A DNA stretch of 64,000 nucleotides from Okapia johnstoni (taxonomy: Eukaryota > Chordata > Mammalia > Artiodactyla > Giraffidae): NCBI GenBank assembly GCA_024291935.2, contig CM044306.1:3110501-3174500 (forward strand), in the 5' to 3' direction. Under the pieces are notes generated by a model, which saw nothing but the letters and a program-made list of their open reading frames with translations, was not told where the DNA came from and searched no databases. Positions 22,511-33,102 of this stretch are shown piece after piece. The number at the start of each line of letters is the position of its first letter. The stretch's first letter is position 1. Both the position numbers and the translations under genes were made by a program.

Positions 22511-22749
22511 ATTGCTTTTGAAGGGGCTTCCCAGGTGGCTCAAGTGGTAAAGAATTCACCTGCCAATGCAAGAGATGCGCATTTGATCCCTGGGTCAGGA
22601 AGATCCCCTGGAGAAAGAAATGGCAACCCACTCCAGTATTCTTGCCTAGAGAATTCTATGGACAGAGGAGCCTGGTGGGCTACAGTCCATGGGGTCGCAA
22701 AGAGTCAGACGTGACTGAAGCGACAGAGCACACAGGCATTGCTTTTGAA
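22511..22749 (+). mobile_element. Bov-tA SINE with perfect 12-bp TSD
   Basis: The SINE at 22523-22737 is bounded by ATTGCTTTTGAA at 22511-22522 and 22738-22749. Head GGGGCTTCCCAGGTGGCTCA, core GGCAACCCACTCCAGTATTC, tail GTCAGACGTGACTGAAGC. Confidence 0.97.
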
Positions 22750-22768
22750 ACCAACTTTAGTCCCCACC

Positions 22769-22972
22769 AGGGACTTCCCTGGTGGCTCAGACGGTAAAGT
22801 GTCTGCCTACAGTGTGGGAGACCCGGGTTCTATCCCTGGGTAGGGAAGATCCTCTGGAGAAGGAAATGACAACCCACTTCAGTACTCTTGCCTGGAAAAT
22901 CCCGTGGACCGAGGAGCTGGGTAGTCTACAATCCATGGGGTCACAAACAGTTGGACACAACTGAGCGACTAG
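22769..22972 (+). mobile_element. Bov-tA SINE
   Basis: Second copy in the same orientation, about 20 bases after the previous one. Head GGGACTTCCCTGGTGGCTC, core ACAACCCACTTCAGTACTC, tail GTTGGACACAACTGAGCGAC. Confidence 0.96.
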
Positions 22973-24951
22973 AAAAAATTTTAGAGAAAGTGATGAAGTT
23001 ACTTTGAAGACCGAATTCCAAGTGAAGCTGATCATTTTAAAGATCCACCAGCCTATTCTTCCTTTAAATACCTGAGCCTGTTGCATGTTGAGCATAGGGA
23101 ACATCTTTTCCCCTTGGAATATTACGCAGCATCCAGTTACGACTCAGATTCTTCTTAGAATTAAGACATTAAGAGGTCTTGGTTTTACGGGAATGCCTTC
23201 ATATCTTTAGGTAAAATACGACTAAATGAAATATAAGGAGATGTTGACAAAAACAAGTCCCAGAGCAGGCACATTATTACATATTCTCTGTCTTTGTTAA
23301 TCTCATCGGACTGAGAGCAGCTGCGGACCTCCTGTGGGAACCAGTGAGGCTGCCTGGCAGCTGGGAAGCACCTGTCGGGCTGGTGGTTGTGGCTGGTGTC
23401 CATTCTGATTGGACAGGGCGTCTGTTTCTGATTGGCTGTTGCCCACACTCTACCAGTTCTTAAAGACTCTCAACACCAGTCCTGGGCACAGGTGGCCATT
23501 CTGCGTTCTGGATACTTGTACATCTGGTCTGTGTCCTGAAAAGTTTCCCTGTATCAGAATCTGATTGAATGAAGGTTATATTTGGCCAGTTCCGTCATGG
23601 AGGGGAGAAGGGTGCGATGCACTGTGGAATAGGTTAGATGGTCTCATTTTTAGAATACTTTAAAAGAAAGCAGATAGACTGGCGAACAACACAAATGGCT
23701 CGTGAACGGATGGATGTTGTCAGTCAGGTAGGCAGTCCGTTCATTACGCGTTATGTAGCTCCTTGGCAACTTGATGCTATTAGTGGCTTGGAAAAGCAAG
23801 GACACCCACAGGGGGTTAATATACTTTATTTAACTAGTTTTTCATTTTTCATTTTTATTTTTCATTTTTACAAAGCATCCTTTTTTTTTTATCCTCATCT
23901 ATATTTGCAGAGAGCCCACGAATGGGATAAGAACGAAGACTTATTTCTAGCTTCACTTCCTACTCTTGTTGAAATATTCAGTCAGGAAAAGCAAGGAGGC
24001 ATGTAGTTGCCGGAGAAGGAGATGTGATACCTCTACGCAGAACTGAATCCACCTCTATCTGACATTCGCCATTCGCTCGAACAAATAAACAAAAAATGGC
24101 ACTTCCCGACTCTTTTATTCTCAAAAGTCAGGCTGTGAAGGTGTGCTTAGTGGCTAGACACAGCTGGAAATCATTGGGAAACAGAGTACGGTGCAAAAGA
24201 GTTTAAAAAACCACATGGTCTCAATGATATTTTCGTAATGCTCCAAGCAATTTTCTTCCACCATCAAATGGTTTCAAGACGCTCCAGCTCAAAATTACCT
24301 ACAAAACGTAAATGCCAAAAAAAAAAAAAAAAAAAAAAAAAGGAAACGGCAATGCATTAGGACAAAACAATCCAGTAACCCCAGAGGAAATTCCTTGTCA
24401 AAATTGTGAATGGGACACTCTGTGGTACAGACGGCCACTGCCCAAACTTTCATCCAAACATGCTGTGACTTGCCCGCCGCAGTACAGAAGGTAGTGATTC
24501 ACATATGATGCTGAGAAAGGCACTGAGTCACCTGCCTCTGTTTATTTCTGCGGATGGTAATGGGGCGGAGTTCTCGGACGAGCCGATGAAGGTGTTCCTA
24601 TAAGTGAATAACGGTTTACTGTGAGAAAATTTGTGATATGGAAAATCTTCATTTTAGGTATTTCTGAGTTAATAGACATGTTAGTCAAAGAAAGACTTAT
24701 ATCATCTTTCCCCATAGTATGTTCTATCAGGGACCAGCTACCTGCTCATAATTAAAAGTCTTGCTACTAATTTGTGTCCCTAATTTTGCTCATGATTCTT
24801 TATGACATGACTTCCATTGAATTTGATTCTCTAGGGGCTTGATGCCATATATTTGTTCCTTTATATTTTTCTAAATATGGAATGAAATGATGTCCTGTGG
24901 TGATGTCATCAGGTGACATGTCCATCTTTCTTTAGCTAATTAAATATATTG
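22973..24951. other. unique interval; weak exon-like frame at 23638-24006
   Basis: No gene I can name. A 122-codon plus frame (23638-24006) contains a CAG|GTAGGC donor-like site at 23727/23728 and, after a T-rich run, a TTTGCAG acceptor-like site ending at 23910. The flanking parts are hydrophilic and the middle is a Phe-rich low-complexity stretch, as an intron would be. AATAAA follows at ~24084 and an A run of about 25 bases at 24317-24341. I recognise no domain, so this is at best a candidate. Confidence 0.3.
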
Positions 24952-25140
24952 GTAGTGGTGGTGGTTTAGTCGCTAAGTCATGTCCAACTCAGGCTCTTCT
25001 GTCCATGGGATTTTCCAGGCAAGGATACTGGAATGGTTTGCCATTTCCTTCTCCAGGGGATCTTCCTGACCCAGGGATTGAACCCCTGTTTCCTGCATTG
25101 GCAGGTGGATTCTTTACCATCTGAGTCACCAGGGAAGCCC
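24952..25140 (-). mobile_element. Bov-tA SINE, small internal deletion
   Basis: Reverse copy with a (GGT)n lead-in. The tail complement GTCGCTAAGTCATGTCC is joined to CTCAGGCTCTTCTGTCC, losing ~25 bases that normally hold GACCCCATGGACTG. The head complement ends GAGTCACCAGGGAAGCCC. Confidence 0.94.
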
Positions 25141-25149
25141 AATTTCTTT

Positions 25150-25290
25150 AACCTACTGCATGCAAATGACTTTTCTAAGCTCTTTACATGAAAATTCACT
25201 TACATTTCAGAAAAATAATTTATTATCCCCATCTCACAAATGAGAACACTACATTTCAGACACATTCAGCAGATAGTACAATGTGATAAA
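25150..25290 (-). mobile_element. MIR SINE fragment, ancient
   Basis: The minus strand reads TTCTCATTTGTGAGATGGGG, ATAATAAATTATT and CATGTAAAGAGCTTAGAA, matching MIR (CCTCATCTGTAAAATGGGG, ATAATAATAG, CATGTAAAGCGCTTAGAAC) in order. Confidence 0.72.
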
Positions 25291-25737
25291 ATTTGTTGTT
25301 AGCTGAATTGGGATTTTCAATTTCCAGTCTATTTTCAAATACATGAAAAATAGACCTGTCAGAAAAGAGTAAAACTAGCATAGGAGTTAATTCTTTCTCA
25401 TATTAAGACAGCATAAGCACGCATGGGTGGAAACACATTGTGAAGGCCAAGTATAAAACCATAAATATTTATTAAATTAAAATGTCTTATTTTGCTACAA
25501 TGAAAGCAGGATGGGTATTTGAGACAGGATAAAAAATTATATAAGGGGAGATTATTAAGATGTAAGACACCCAGAATCTATCAGATGTTTAAAATGTGTA
25601 AGGATGTTGGTGAAGCTTAGCAGGAGCACAGCTCCTGCAGGATACAGCTGGAAAGCTTTGTTAAACTTTCTCCTCTAGGCAGATGCTAATGAAACACCTT
25701 TGTAGATCTCTTCCTAAGAGCTTATATGCATCTGTAC
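25291..25737. other. unique interval, nothing recognised
   Basis: AT-rich single-copy-looking DNA, no gene or repeat seen. Confidence 0.5.
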
Positions 25738-26084
25738 AGTCATAATCTGGGGCTCCCCAGGTTGTGCTAGTGGTAAAGAACCCACCTGCCAATGCAGGAG
25801 ACATAGGAGAGGTGGGTTCAATCCCTAGGTTGGGAAGATCTCTGGGAAGGCTCTTTGGGAAGACAGAATTTGCAAAAAGTAAAGAGAAATTGCCAGACTC
25901 TGTTAGTTTGAGATAACATTTTATTGACTCCTCACCCTATTACAGGGAAGGGCACAGCAACCCATCCCAGTATTCTTGCCTGGGGAATCCCATGGAGAGA
26001 GGAGCCTGGCAGGCTACAGTCCACAGGGTCACAGAGAGTCAGATATGACTGAAATGACTTAGCACAAGCACATAGTCATAGTCT
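25738..26084 (+). mobile_element. Bov-tA SINE interrupted by a 94-bp insert
   Basis: The SINE (25749-26073) has an 11-bp TSD with one mismatch, AGTCATAATCT at 25738-25748 and AGTCATAGTCT at 26074-26084. Head GGGGCTCCCCAGGTTGTGC and tail GTCAGATATGACTGAAATG are normal. The core is split at 25850/25945 by foreign sequence flanked by GGGAAGG on both sides. Confidence 0.95.
25851..25944. repeat. 94-bp insert matching sequence 780 bp downstream
   Basis: Bases 25861-25948 match 26641-26727 in the same orientation with 5 substitutions and one 1-base gap by my hand alignment (about 93% identical). The first ~10 bases of the insert do not match. GGGAAGG occurs at both edges (25844-25850, 25945-25951). 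On the minus strand both copies contain AATAAA. Confidence 0.9.
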
Positions 26085-26183
26085 ACTTGCTTTAGTTTTC
26101 AAAGACTGTTGAGAGCAATTTTCAACTCCATGAAAAAGCTATTCTCTCCATTCTCAACACTTTGGAGTAGGGGGACGAGGTAC

Positions 26184-26420
26184 CAACAACTAGCAAACTA
26201 CAGTCTCCAAGCCATTTTGATCATTTTCCTGTTTTTTAAATAAAGTTTTATTGAAAAACAGCTCTAGGCGTATTTATTTATGGATTGTCTATGACGGCTT
26301 TCACCCTGCAGCAGAAGGGCAAAGCATCTGCTTTGCACTGGCCCCAAAGGGGCCATCTGGCTGCAAAGCCAAAAATATTTACACTCTGACGCTTTACAGA
26401 CAAGTTTTGCCAACGCCTGA
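26184..26420. mobile_element. hAT-Charlie-type non-autonomous DNA transposon
   Basis: Terminal inverted repeats are recognisable: left CAACAACTAGCAAACTACAG, right complement CAGGCGTTGGCAAAACT, both derived from CAGGGGTCGGCAAACT. The interior AAATAAAGTTTTATTGAAAA, TTGTCTATGACGGCTTTC and GCAAAGCCAAAAATATTTAC fits a known eutherian MER family of this kind. It has no transposase. Confidence 0.68.
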
Positions 26421-26445
26421 CCTGGATGATTGCAGCATATGTTTA

Positions 26446-26483
26446 AAAAAAGAAAAGAAAGAAAGAAAGAAGAAAGGAAATAA
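26446..26483. repeat. (GAAA)n purine tract
   Basis: AAAAGAAAAGAAAGAAAGAA-like A/G run directly after the hAT element. Confidence 0.9.
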
Positions 26484-27375
26484 AGACTACTGAGCCCTCA
26501 GCCTTAGCAGACAGAGGGAGGCAGGGTGGAAATTTCATGCTCCTTCCCAGACACTGGTCCCAGTGGCATGCCATCTGTCATGGTACCATCATGACGTTAT
26601 TGCAGAGGACATCTATTTGGCCTAATTGCAGTAACGCCACAGACAGAATTTGTAAAAAGAAAAGAGAAGTTGCCAGACTCTGTTAGTTTGAGATAACATT
26701 TTATTGCCTCCTCACCCTGTTACGGGATTTCAGCTCCCTTACTTCATCTCTGCCCAAACAGTCCAACTCCTTCAATGTTTTTAATGAGGCAGTTATGTTT
26801 ATAGGATTTTAAACAAGTCTCTGTGGCATTTAAATATTTTTCAAAACTGTCATAGGTATTATATTTTAGTACAGAATCAGTGTTGAGTTAACTCTTTCAC
26901 AGAAAAGATGTTAAAATGATTGAAATCATGGGGAGAAATCTCTAGTAGACACATACGCGTGACTTGTGTCGTGTAGGCATCAGCTTTTACTGTTTAAATT
27001 GTAGCACAGAGAAGTTGAATAATGTGAGGATTGGAGAGGGTTTATGTTTAGCTGTGGATACAAATCAGCATTCTAGAACTTAAAATTTGTTGGGGAACTT
27101 TGAAACAAGAATGACGAGGATGATCCAGAACTTCACAGCCTCTTACTGCTGAATGCCACGAGACAGCTCAACATGCTGATAATTTAGCTACCAATCAGCT
27201 CAGGAAAACTCCTGGGGAGTGATAAAATTACACTGGCATGTAATTATTTATCAAATTTTGTTACCACATATATCAAAACTTTGTATGGCTCAAATCATAT
27301 GTCTTTAAATATCAGCAATATAGACATTTGCTATAACATGGCTTGATCTATTAGTAAGATGTTAGACATGTTTCA
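26484..27375. other. unique interval containing the donor-like 26641-26727 copy
   Basis: No gene. Bases 26641-26727 are the second copy of the 88-base segment found inside the Bov-tA upstream. The rest shows no repeat I recognise. Confidence 0.5.
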
Positions 27376-27586
27376 GGGCTTCCCAGGTGGCTCAGTGGTA
27401 AAGAGTCCACCTGCAATGCAGGAGACCTTGGTTCAATCCCTGGGTCTGGAAGGTTCGCTGGAGAAGGAAATGGCAACCCACTTCAGTATTCTTGCCTGGA
27501 GAATCCCATGGACAGAGAAGTTTGGCACGCTACTGTCCATGGGGTTGCAGAATGAGTCAGACGAGACTGAGTGACTAAGCAACAAC
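27376..27586 (+). mobile_element. Bov-tA SINE
   Basis: Full-length: head GGGCTTCCCAGGTGGCTCAG, B-box GGTTCAATCCCTGGG, core GGCAACCCACTTCAGTATTC, tail GTCAGACGAGACTGAGTGAC with an AACAACAA end. Confidence 0.96.
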
Positions 27587-28924
27587 AAGGACATGTCCCT
27601 AAAGAAGACAAAGCAGAACCTGTAACATATTTGTGGAATAATGGGTTGACATACTTAACCTATAACTGCTTTCTGCTATCTAGCCACTATTTTATGTAAC
27701 TCGGGGACCCCAAGTTTTTTTTTTTTTTTTTTTTTTTTAAACAAAAGGACTGTTGTAAAAGGTAGTGGGTACATTACTATCATTCAGGAAACCAAACAGA
27801 AAATTAAATTACTTTTAGTTTGTCTTTTTGAACTATTAATCTTTCCTTCACCTATTTAGGCATAATACTACCCTAATCATCAGTGAGATACACAAATACA
27901 TGTAATTTTATTCTTTAAATGTAACTTGTACTAACACGAGGTTGCATTCCTTAATTTTCTGATGATATTAAAATTATCTCACATAAGACTATTGAAGCAC
28001 AAAGGTGAATAAACCAAAATACACATTCTGATAAATGCTTGTATTCAAATAGGATGCTTCCCTTTATCTGTAAATACTGATTAAATAGTTGGAGGGGAAA
28101 AGATAATATAGAGAGTCTGTCAGTGTTTTTCTGTCTTTGAAGATACACTGACAAATTAAGCAAAAACATTTGAAACTTTGAATGAGCGTAATTTAAAAAT
28201 CTGTCCACTTTCCAGAAACTAATATGCTGACTTTTGCCGGCCTCTGGTTAGACGTTTCATTGACCACCCAGACCAAAGGCAATTTATACGAGCCTCCTGA
28301 GGTACACCCATCCATTAAAAGGCCACAAAACAAAATGCCAAGTAACGCATCCCAGTCGGAGTGGGTGCTGTCATGCCCTAGAAATTATTCAATGAGTTGT
28401 CTATTTCTGGCTTTGTGAATGAGCAATTCTCAGCTGCTCTTCCTCTTAAAATAGGAAGGAATTTTCCACACCCAGAATCCAGTTGCTGTGCTGGGGATTC
28501 TCTCGGCGACCAGACTCCATGCTTTGCCCTTATCTCTCTTTCTCCACCTGCAACCGATCTCACAGCGTGGCTTTACTTGAGTTCCTTGGATCTTTAGCTT
28601 CGGGTTGGGTTTGGTCAACGGGCAGCACTGACAGGAGATGAAGAGTGTAAAGAGAGAGACAGGCATGTTTATTCTTCTGACTGCTCTCAGCTGGGCTGCA
28701 ATATTGGTGATATATATCTATGTTCCCTACCTGTGGCCACAGCTCCTTAGGGATGGCCCCTCTGCTGGGGCTACTGTGTCCGCCAGGTTACAGGCAATGC
28801 CTTGCTCTTGCTTTGCCATTTCAAGCTTAGAGGTGGGAACCCCTGAAGAGTATCACTCATAAATGTTTCAGCACCCCTCAATGGTCCCTGTCCCTCTTCC
28901 CACCCCATCTGTCAATAGATGCTC
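27587..28924. other. unique interval with T run
   Basis: A T run of ~25 bases lies at 27715-27739. Short frames on both strands around 28380-28670 overlap in every phase and show no domain. The 28400-28850 part is GC-richer than its surroundings, but I assign nothing. Confidence 0.45.
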
Positions 28925-28980
28925 CCTTTATGTCTAGCTTTATTGAGGTATGATGGACAAAAGAAAATTGTGTATATCTA

Positions 28981-29218
28981 AGGTGTACAGCAGGCTTCCC
29001 AGGTAGCTCAGACGGTAAAGAACCCACCTGCCAATGCAGGAGACATTGGTTTGATCCCTGGGTCAGCAAGATCCCCTGGAGAAGGAAATGGCAACCCACT
29101 CCAGTATTCTTGCCTGGAGAATCCCATGGACAGAGGAGCCTGGCGGGCTACAGTCCATGGGGTCACAAAACATTTGGACATGACTCAGAGACTAAATAAC
29201 AACAAAGGTGTACAACAG
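28981..29218 (+). mobile_element. Bov-tA SINE nested in L1, with TSD
   Basis: The SINE at 28994-29205 is bounded by AGGTGTACAGCAG (28981-28993) and AGGTGTACAACAG (29206-29218), a 13-bp TSD with one mismatch. The TSD itself is L1 sequence, which proves nesting. Confidence 0.97.
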
Positions 29219-29397
29219 GATGGTCTGATGTATGTATATGTTGTGAAATGATTGCCACGATTGAGGTAATTAAACCATTCAGCATCTCTAATAGTTACCC
29301 ATTTGTGGTGAAAGCATAAGATCTATCCTCTTAGCAAGTTTCAAGTATATGATACAGTATTAATAGCTATAGTCACCATGGTGCATATTGGATCTCT

Positions 29398-29619
29398 AGA
29401 ACTTGTACATTTTTAAAATATTTTTTTAAAGTGTGGACCATTTGAAGACTCTTTATTGAATTTGTTACAATACTGCTTCTGTTTTATGTTTTGGTGTTTT
29501 GGCCATGAAGCATGCAGGAACTTAGCTCCCCAACTAGGGATTGAACCCACACCTCCTGCATTGAAAGATGAAGTCTTAATGAGTGGACCACCAGGAAAGC
29601 CCCAGAACTTATGCATTTT
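29398..29619 (-). mobile_element. CHR-type SINE nested in L1, with TSD
   Basis: SINE at ~29414-29603: GACTCTTTATTGAATTTG, CTTCTGTTTTATGTTTTGG, GGGATTGAACCCACACC, and the head complement GGACCACCAGGAAAGCCCC. The TSD is AGAACTTGTACATTTT (29398-29413) and AGAACTTATGCATTTT (29604-29619), 14 of 16 matching. Its TSD is more diverged than that of the nested Bov-tA, fitting an older insertion. Confidence 0.93.
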
Positions 29620-30027
29620 ATAACTGAAAGTTTGGATTTTTGACCAACATTTTCCCTATTTCCTTCACTCCACCTCTAAGCTCCTGGCAATCACTGTCCA
29701 AACATCTAAAAACTTTGATGTTTTTAGATTCTACATGTAAATGAGATCATGTATGTTTGTCTTTGTCTTTCTTTGTCTGTCCTCCAAGGTAATTCATATT
29801 TTTGGAAGTGGCATGATTTCCTTATTTTTAATGACTGAATAATATCCCATTGTGTGTATAAATAGCCCACTTTCTTTATCCATTATTCATTGATGAACAC
29901 AAATTGTTTCTGTATCTTGGCTGGTGTGAATAACGTGGCAATAAGATGGGGTACCGGTGTCTCTTTGAGGCACTGATGTCATTTCTTTCAGAGATGCACC
30001 CGGAAGTGGGAATCCTGAGGTCAGATG

Positions 30028-30180
30028 GCAGCGTCCACAAGGGCGTGAAGAAAAGGGACCTTCACGAACAATGGACATGAAATAGAGTTGCACAGCCACT
30101 GTGGAAAGCAGTAGGGAGAGTCCTCAAAAAATTTAAAAATAGAGCTGCAGTGTAACCTGACAATAACCCTTCCTCTCCAA
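30028..30180 (+). mobile_element. inverted 5' segment of the same L1
   Basis: Here the L1 reads in plus orientation: AGGGCGTGAAGAAAAGGGAC, GCACAGCCACTGTGGAAAGC, CCTCAAAAAATTTAAAAATA, AGAGCTGCAGTGTAACC. In the L1 consensus this lies immediately upstream of the point where the minus-strand part stops. Contiguous consensus in opposite orientation is the mark of 5' inversion by twin priming. Confidence 0.8.
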
Positions 30181-30848
30181 ATCCTTTGCATGGATCTTCT
30201 CTTAAAGCGAGGACCTCTCTGAAAGAGGGAGGCCCCTCTGCCAATATGTTGCTGCAGATTATCCACAAAGCTAATTTTCTTTTAACAATTTATCAGTGAA
30301 GATTGAATAGAAAATAGAAAAATGAAGAGAAGAAATGTGACAGGTTAATTCTTACAGGAATTTAGGTAAAGTGGAAGCTCTTCAGGATGCTGGTGGGGCT
30401 ACTTTATGGCATTGATTAGGGAGGGTCAAGGGTCCAGGTCCTGTTTCTCAGTATATTTTGGAGTCTTCAGCCAAAGATTTGATCTCAGTTTCTAATAAGT
30501 CTATTTAAAAGGCCACAAAAGTCGGTCACATAACCACAAGGACAGCATGAGGTGTTGCCCTTGATGTATGTAGAGTAACTAAAAGACACTTGCTCTTTCA
30601 AGATTCATTTTCTTGCAAATCATCAGCATTTTCAGCTGACTGACACTGCTAAAACTGTATTTTGAAGTTTAAAGCTGAAAAGCAATTTCTTTATTCTAGG
30701 CTATATTTTCCCTTTTCTTGAAACTATTAAGTCATCATATTAGCAAGTCATGAGCAACTGCGGACGATTAGGAATTACCTGGAAGAAATGCATTCATTAT
30801 AAGTCTAAATAACCTCTTTATACCTAGATAAGCGAGTGAGCTGTCTGT
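30181..30848. other. unique interval, nothing recognised
   Basis: No gene or repeat identified between the inverted L1 and the next SINE. Confidence 0.5.
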
Positions 30849-31081
30849 ATCTATTTCACATGTACTCAGACACTCAGTTGTGTCCAACTTCTCGTGAACC
30901 CATGGACAGTAGTTCACCAGGTTCCTCTGTCCATGGGATTCTCCAGGCAAGTATACTGGAATGGGTAGCCATCTCTTTCTCCAGGGGATCTTCCTGACCC
31001 AGGGATCAAATCTGCATCTCTTGCATTGGCAGGCAGATTCATTACCGTGACCGCCACTTGGGAAGCCCATCTATTTCACAT
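30849..31081 (-). mobile_element. Bov-tA SINE with perfect 13-bp TSD
   Basis: SINE at 30862-31068 flanked by ATCTATTTCACAT at 30849-30861 and 31069-31081. The head complement carries a small change (CGCCACTTGGGAAGCCC). Confidence 0.97.
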
Positions 31082-31188
31082 AGGTCAATATTTATATTGA
31101 TATAACATCCCTGTGTATATAAAGCATGCTCTCTATCTGTAAAATATCATATAGCTATGGAATGAATTGCTATTTTATTAAAAACAGT

Positions 31189-31434
31189 GGTATAATAATA
31201 ATAATGGGGCTTCCCTGGTGGCTCAGGGGTTAAGAATTTGCCTGCCAATGCAGCATATGTGGGTTTGATCCCGGGGTTGAGAAGATCCCCTGGAGGAGGG
31301 TTTGGCAGCCCACTCCAGTGTTCTTGCCTTGGAGAATCGCACGGACAGAGGAGCCTGGCGGGCTACGGTCCATGGGGTCACAAAAGAGTCAGACCCGACT
31401 TAGCGACCAAGCAGCAGCAACAAGGTATAATAAT
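31189..31434 (+). mobile_element. Bov-tA SINE with TSD
   Basis: SINE from about 31206 to 31423, head GGGGCTTCCCTGGTGGCTCA and tail GTCAGACCCGACTTAGCGAC. GGTATAATAAT flanks it at 31189-31199 and 31424-31434. The left copy is followed by extra AAT units, which look like post-insertion slippage. Confidence 0.95.
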
Positions 31435-32312
31435 GAAGTTGAGCGTAAGTGGACCGAACACATTTGTCTTTTCACCTTTCATGCAGGGATAATCATGCAG
31501 TGACAGATGTCAATATTATACAGAAATCCAAAGTCTCCCATGACAACCACATAAATCAGTTTCACTAATAACCAGGTTGATCTGTTACTTTCTCTATAAA
31601 TGTCTCTCTCCAACTGTAGCATAAAATAGTAGAAGCTATCCACTGTTAAACACCATTGTAGATATTTTGCCATTCAGAAACCCACACTGAATGTGATTTT
31701 TCTTGAAAATCAATGGAAATGTGATGCATGAAAACTGAAGGAGTAAGGTTGATGGTTTGATAGCATAGCAGTTGTCACTGTGGTAAGACTGTTTAAAAAG
31801 CAAATATAGATTTTGCATTTATTACATTAGTCACCCATCCACTGCTAAAAGCAAAATGGCTACAAATGGGTTTCATCAAATATTATACCTCCGATTATTC
31901 TTAGTCCCAACCTTAAAAAGGGCTGACTTACCCAATCAATTTGCAATGTTTGCATTATTAAGAACATATTCTCTTCATACCATTGAGAAAAGCATCTGTA
32001 GATCAGGTTCTCATGCCAGACCATTGCCTCTGGCCAAAGCTTTCTTCTTAACAACTTAAAAAGTAAAAATGCAGAAAACAGCGAGTTCCAGAAAATTCAG
32101 TTTGAATGCCCGGCATTCCTTTAATAGAAATTGCAGGTAGAATTTCATCTGTGTTAGTCAGGGTTTCAGGGTAGCAGGTACGCTGTAGCGCTAACTGTCA
32201 GATTTCTATGAGTAATTCAATTGGCATGGAATAAATTCGGTTATATTTTTGACTGCTTGGTATTTCAAGGTTTAAAATTTTTTTTTTCCATTGTGGTGGT
32301 GGTGGCGGTGAT
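31435..32312. other. unique interval, no gene seen
   Basis: AT-rich DNA. The 64-67-codon frames on both strands around 31856-32059 mirror each other and have no domain. A T run at ~32276-32287 and a (GGT)n run at 32293-32312 precede the next Bov fragment. Confidence 0.5.
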
Positions 32313-32350
32313 GGAGGTTTAGTCGCTAAGTCGTGTCCAACCCTCTGCAG
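32313..32350 (-). mobile_element. Bov-A/BovB tail remnant
   Basis: Only TTTAGTCGCTAAGTCGTGTC and a few following bases remain, the complement of the shared Bov 3' tail, before unrelated sequence. Confidence 0.7.
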
Positions 32351-32660
32351 AGATGGACCCCAGTATAAAACGAGGCAGTGTGGCAGTTTTACCCACTAAT
32401 GGCTCATCCTCCATATCTCCCTCAATCATAATCATAATCATATCTCCCGCTTTGAAAAACTAGTTTCTTTTTGGTTACATGTGACCAGTTGAACCCACGT
32501 ATTTATAATTTCTTACCCACAAAGCGGCACCAAAAAGAGTAAAAGGAATAAAAAAGCATCAGTTGTGGGGTTCAGGCAACAACATGGTTTCCTACAATGA
32601 CGCCCGCTTCCTGGTGCTCACAACATAGGCAGTCTCCCCACGTTCCTCCACGGATGGTCT

Positions 32661-33102
32661 CTGTGACCAATTCGCTGCTCTTGTTCCATCGGTAAGTCGT
32701 GTCTGACTCTTTGTGACCCCATGGACTGCAGCTCGCCCGACTCCTCTGTCCTCCCCTGTCTCCTGGAGTTTGCTCAGATTCATATCCATTGAGCTAGTGA
32801 TGCTATCTAACCATCTCATTCTCTGCCAGCCCCTTCTCCTTTTGCCTTCAATCCTTCCCAGTATCTGGGTCTTTTCCAATGAGTGGGCTTTTTGCATCAG
32901 GTGACCAAAGTATTGGAGCTTCAGCATTTGTCTTTCCGATGAATATTCAGGGTTGATTTCCTTTAGGATTGACTGGTTTGAACTCCTTGCTGTCCAAGAA
33001 ACTCTCAACAGTCTTCTTCAGCACCACAATTTGAAAGCATCAATTCTTCCGTGTTCAGCCTTCTTTATGGCAAAAGTGAGGTCTATGACCTGTGACCAGT
33101 TC
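32661..33102 (-). mobile_element. BovB LINE 3' end with 13-bp TSD
   Basis: 5'-truncated BovB at ~32674-33089 bounded by CTGTGACCAATTC (32661-32673) and CTGTGACCAGTTC (33090-33102), one mismatch. Interior markers are CTCCCCTGTCTCCTGGAG, CAATCCTTCCCAGTATC and TCAGGTGACCAAAGTATTGG. Confidence 0.92.

Larger units (their letters stand above)
28925..30027 (-). mobile_element. old L1 LINE 3' end, main (non-inverted) part
   Basis: Complement of an L1M-like element: GCTTTATTGAGGTATGATGG, AGGTGTACAACAGGATGG, ATTGCCACGATTGAGG, ACTGAATAATATCCCATTGT, GATGAACACAAATTG, GGCTGGTGTGAATAACG, CACCCGGAAGTGGGAAT. It is interrupted by a Bov-tA (28994-29205) and a CHR SINE (29414-29603), and continues as an inverted segment after ~30028. 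Confidence 0.88.

Noticed and set aside
20211..22972. regularly spaced similar units, considered as an array or satellite
   Set aside because: Spacing is irregular, orientations differ elsewhere, and individual copies have their own TSDs, so these are independent SINE insertions, not a tandem array or CRISPR.
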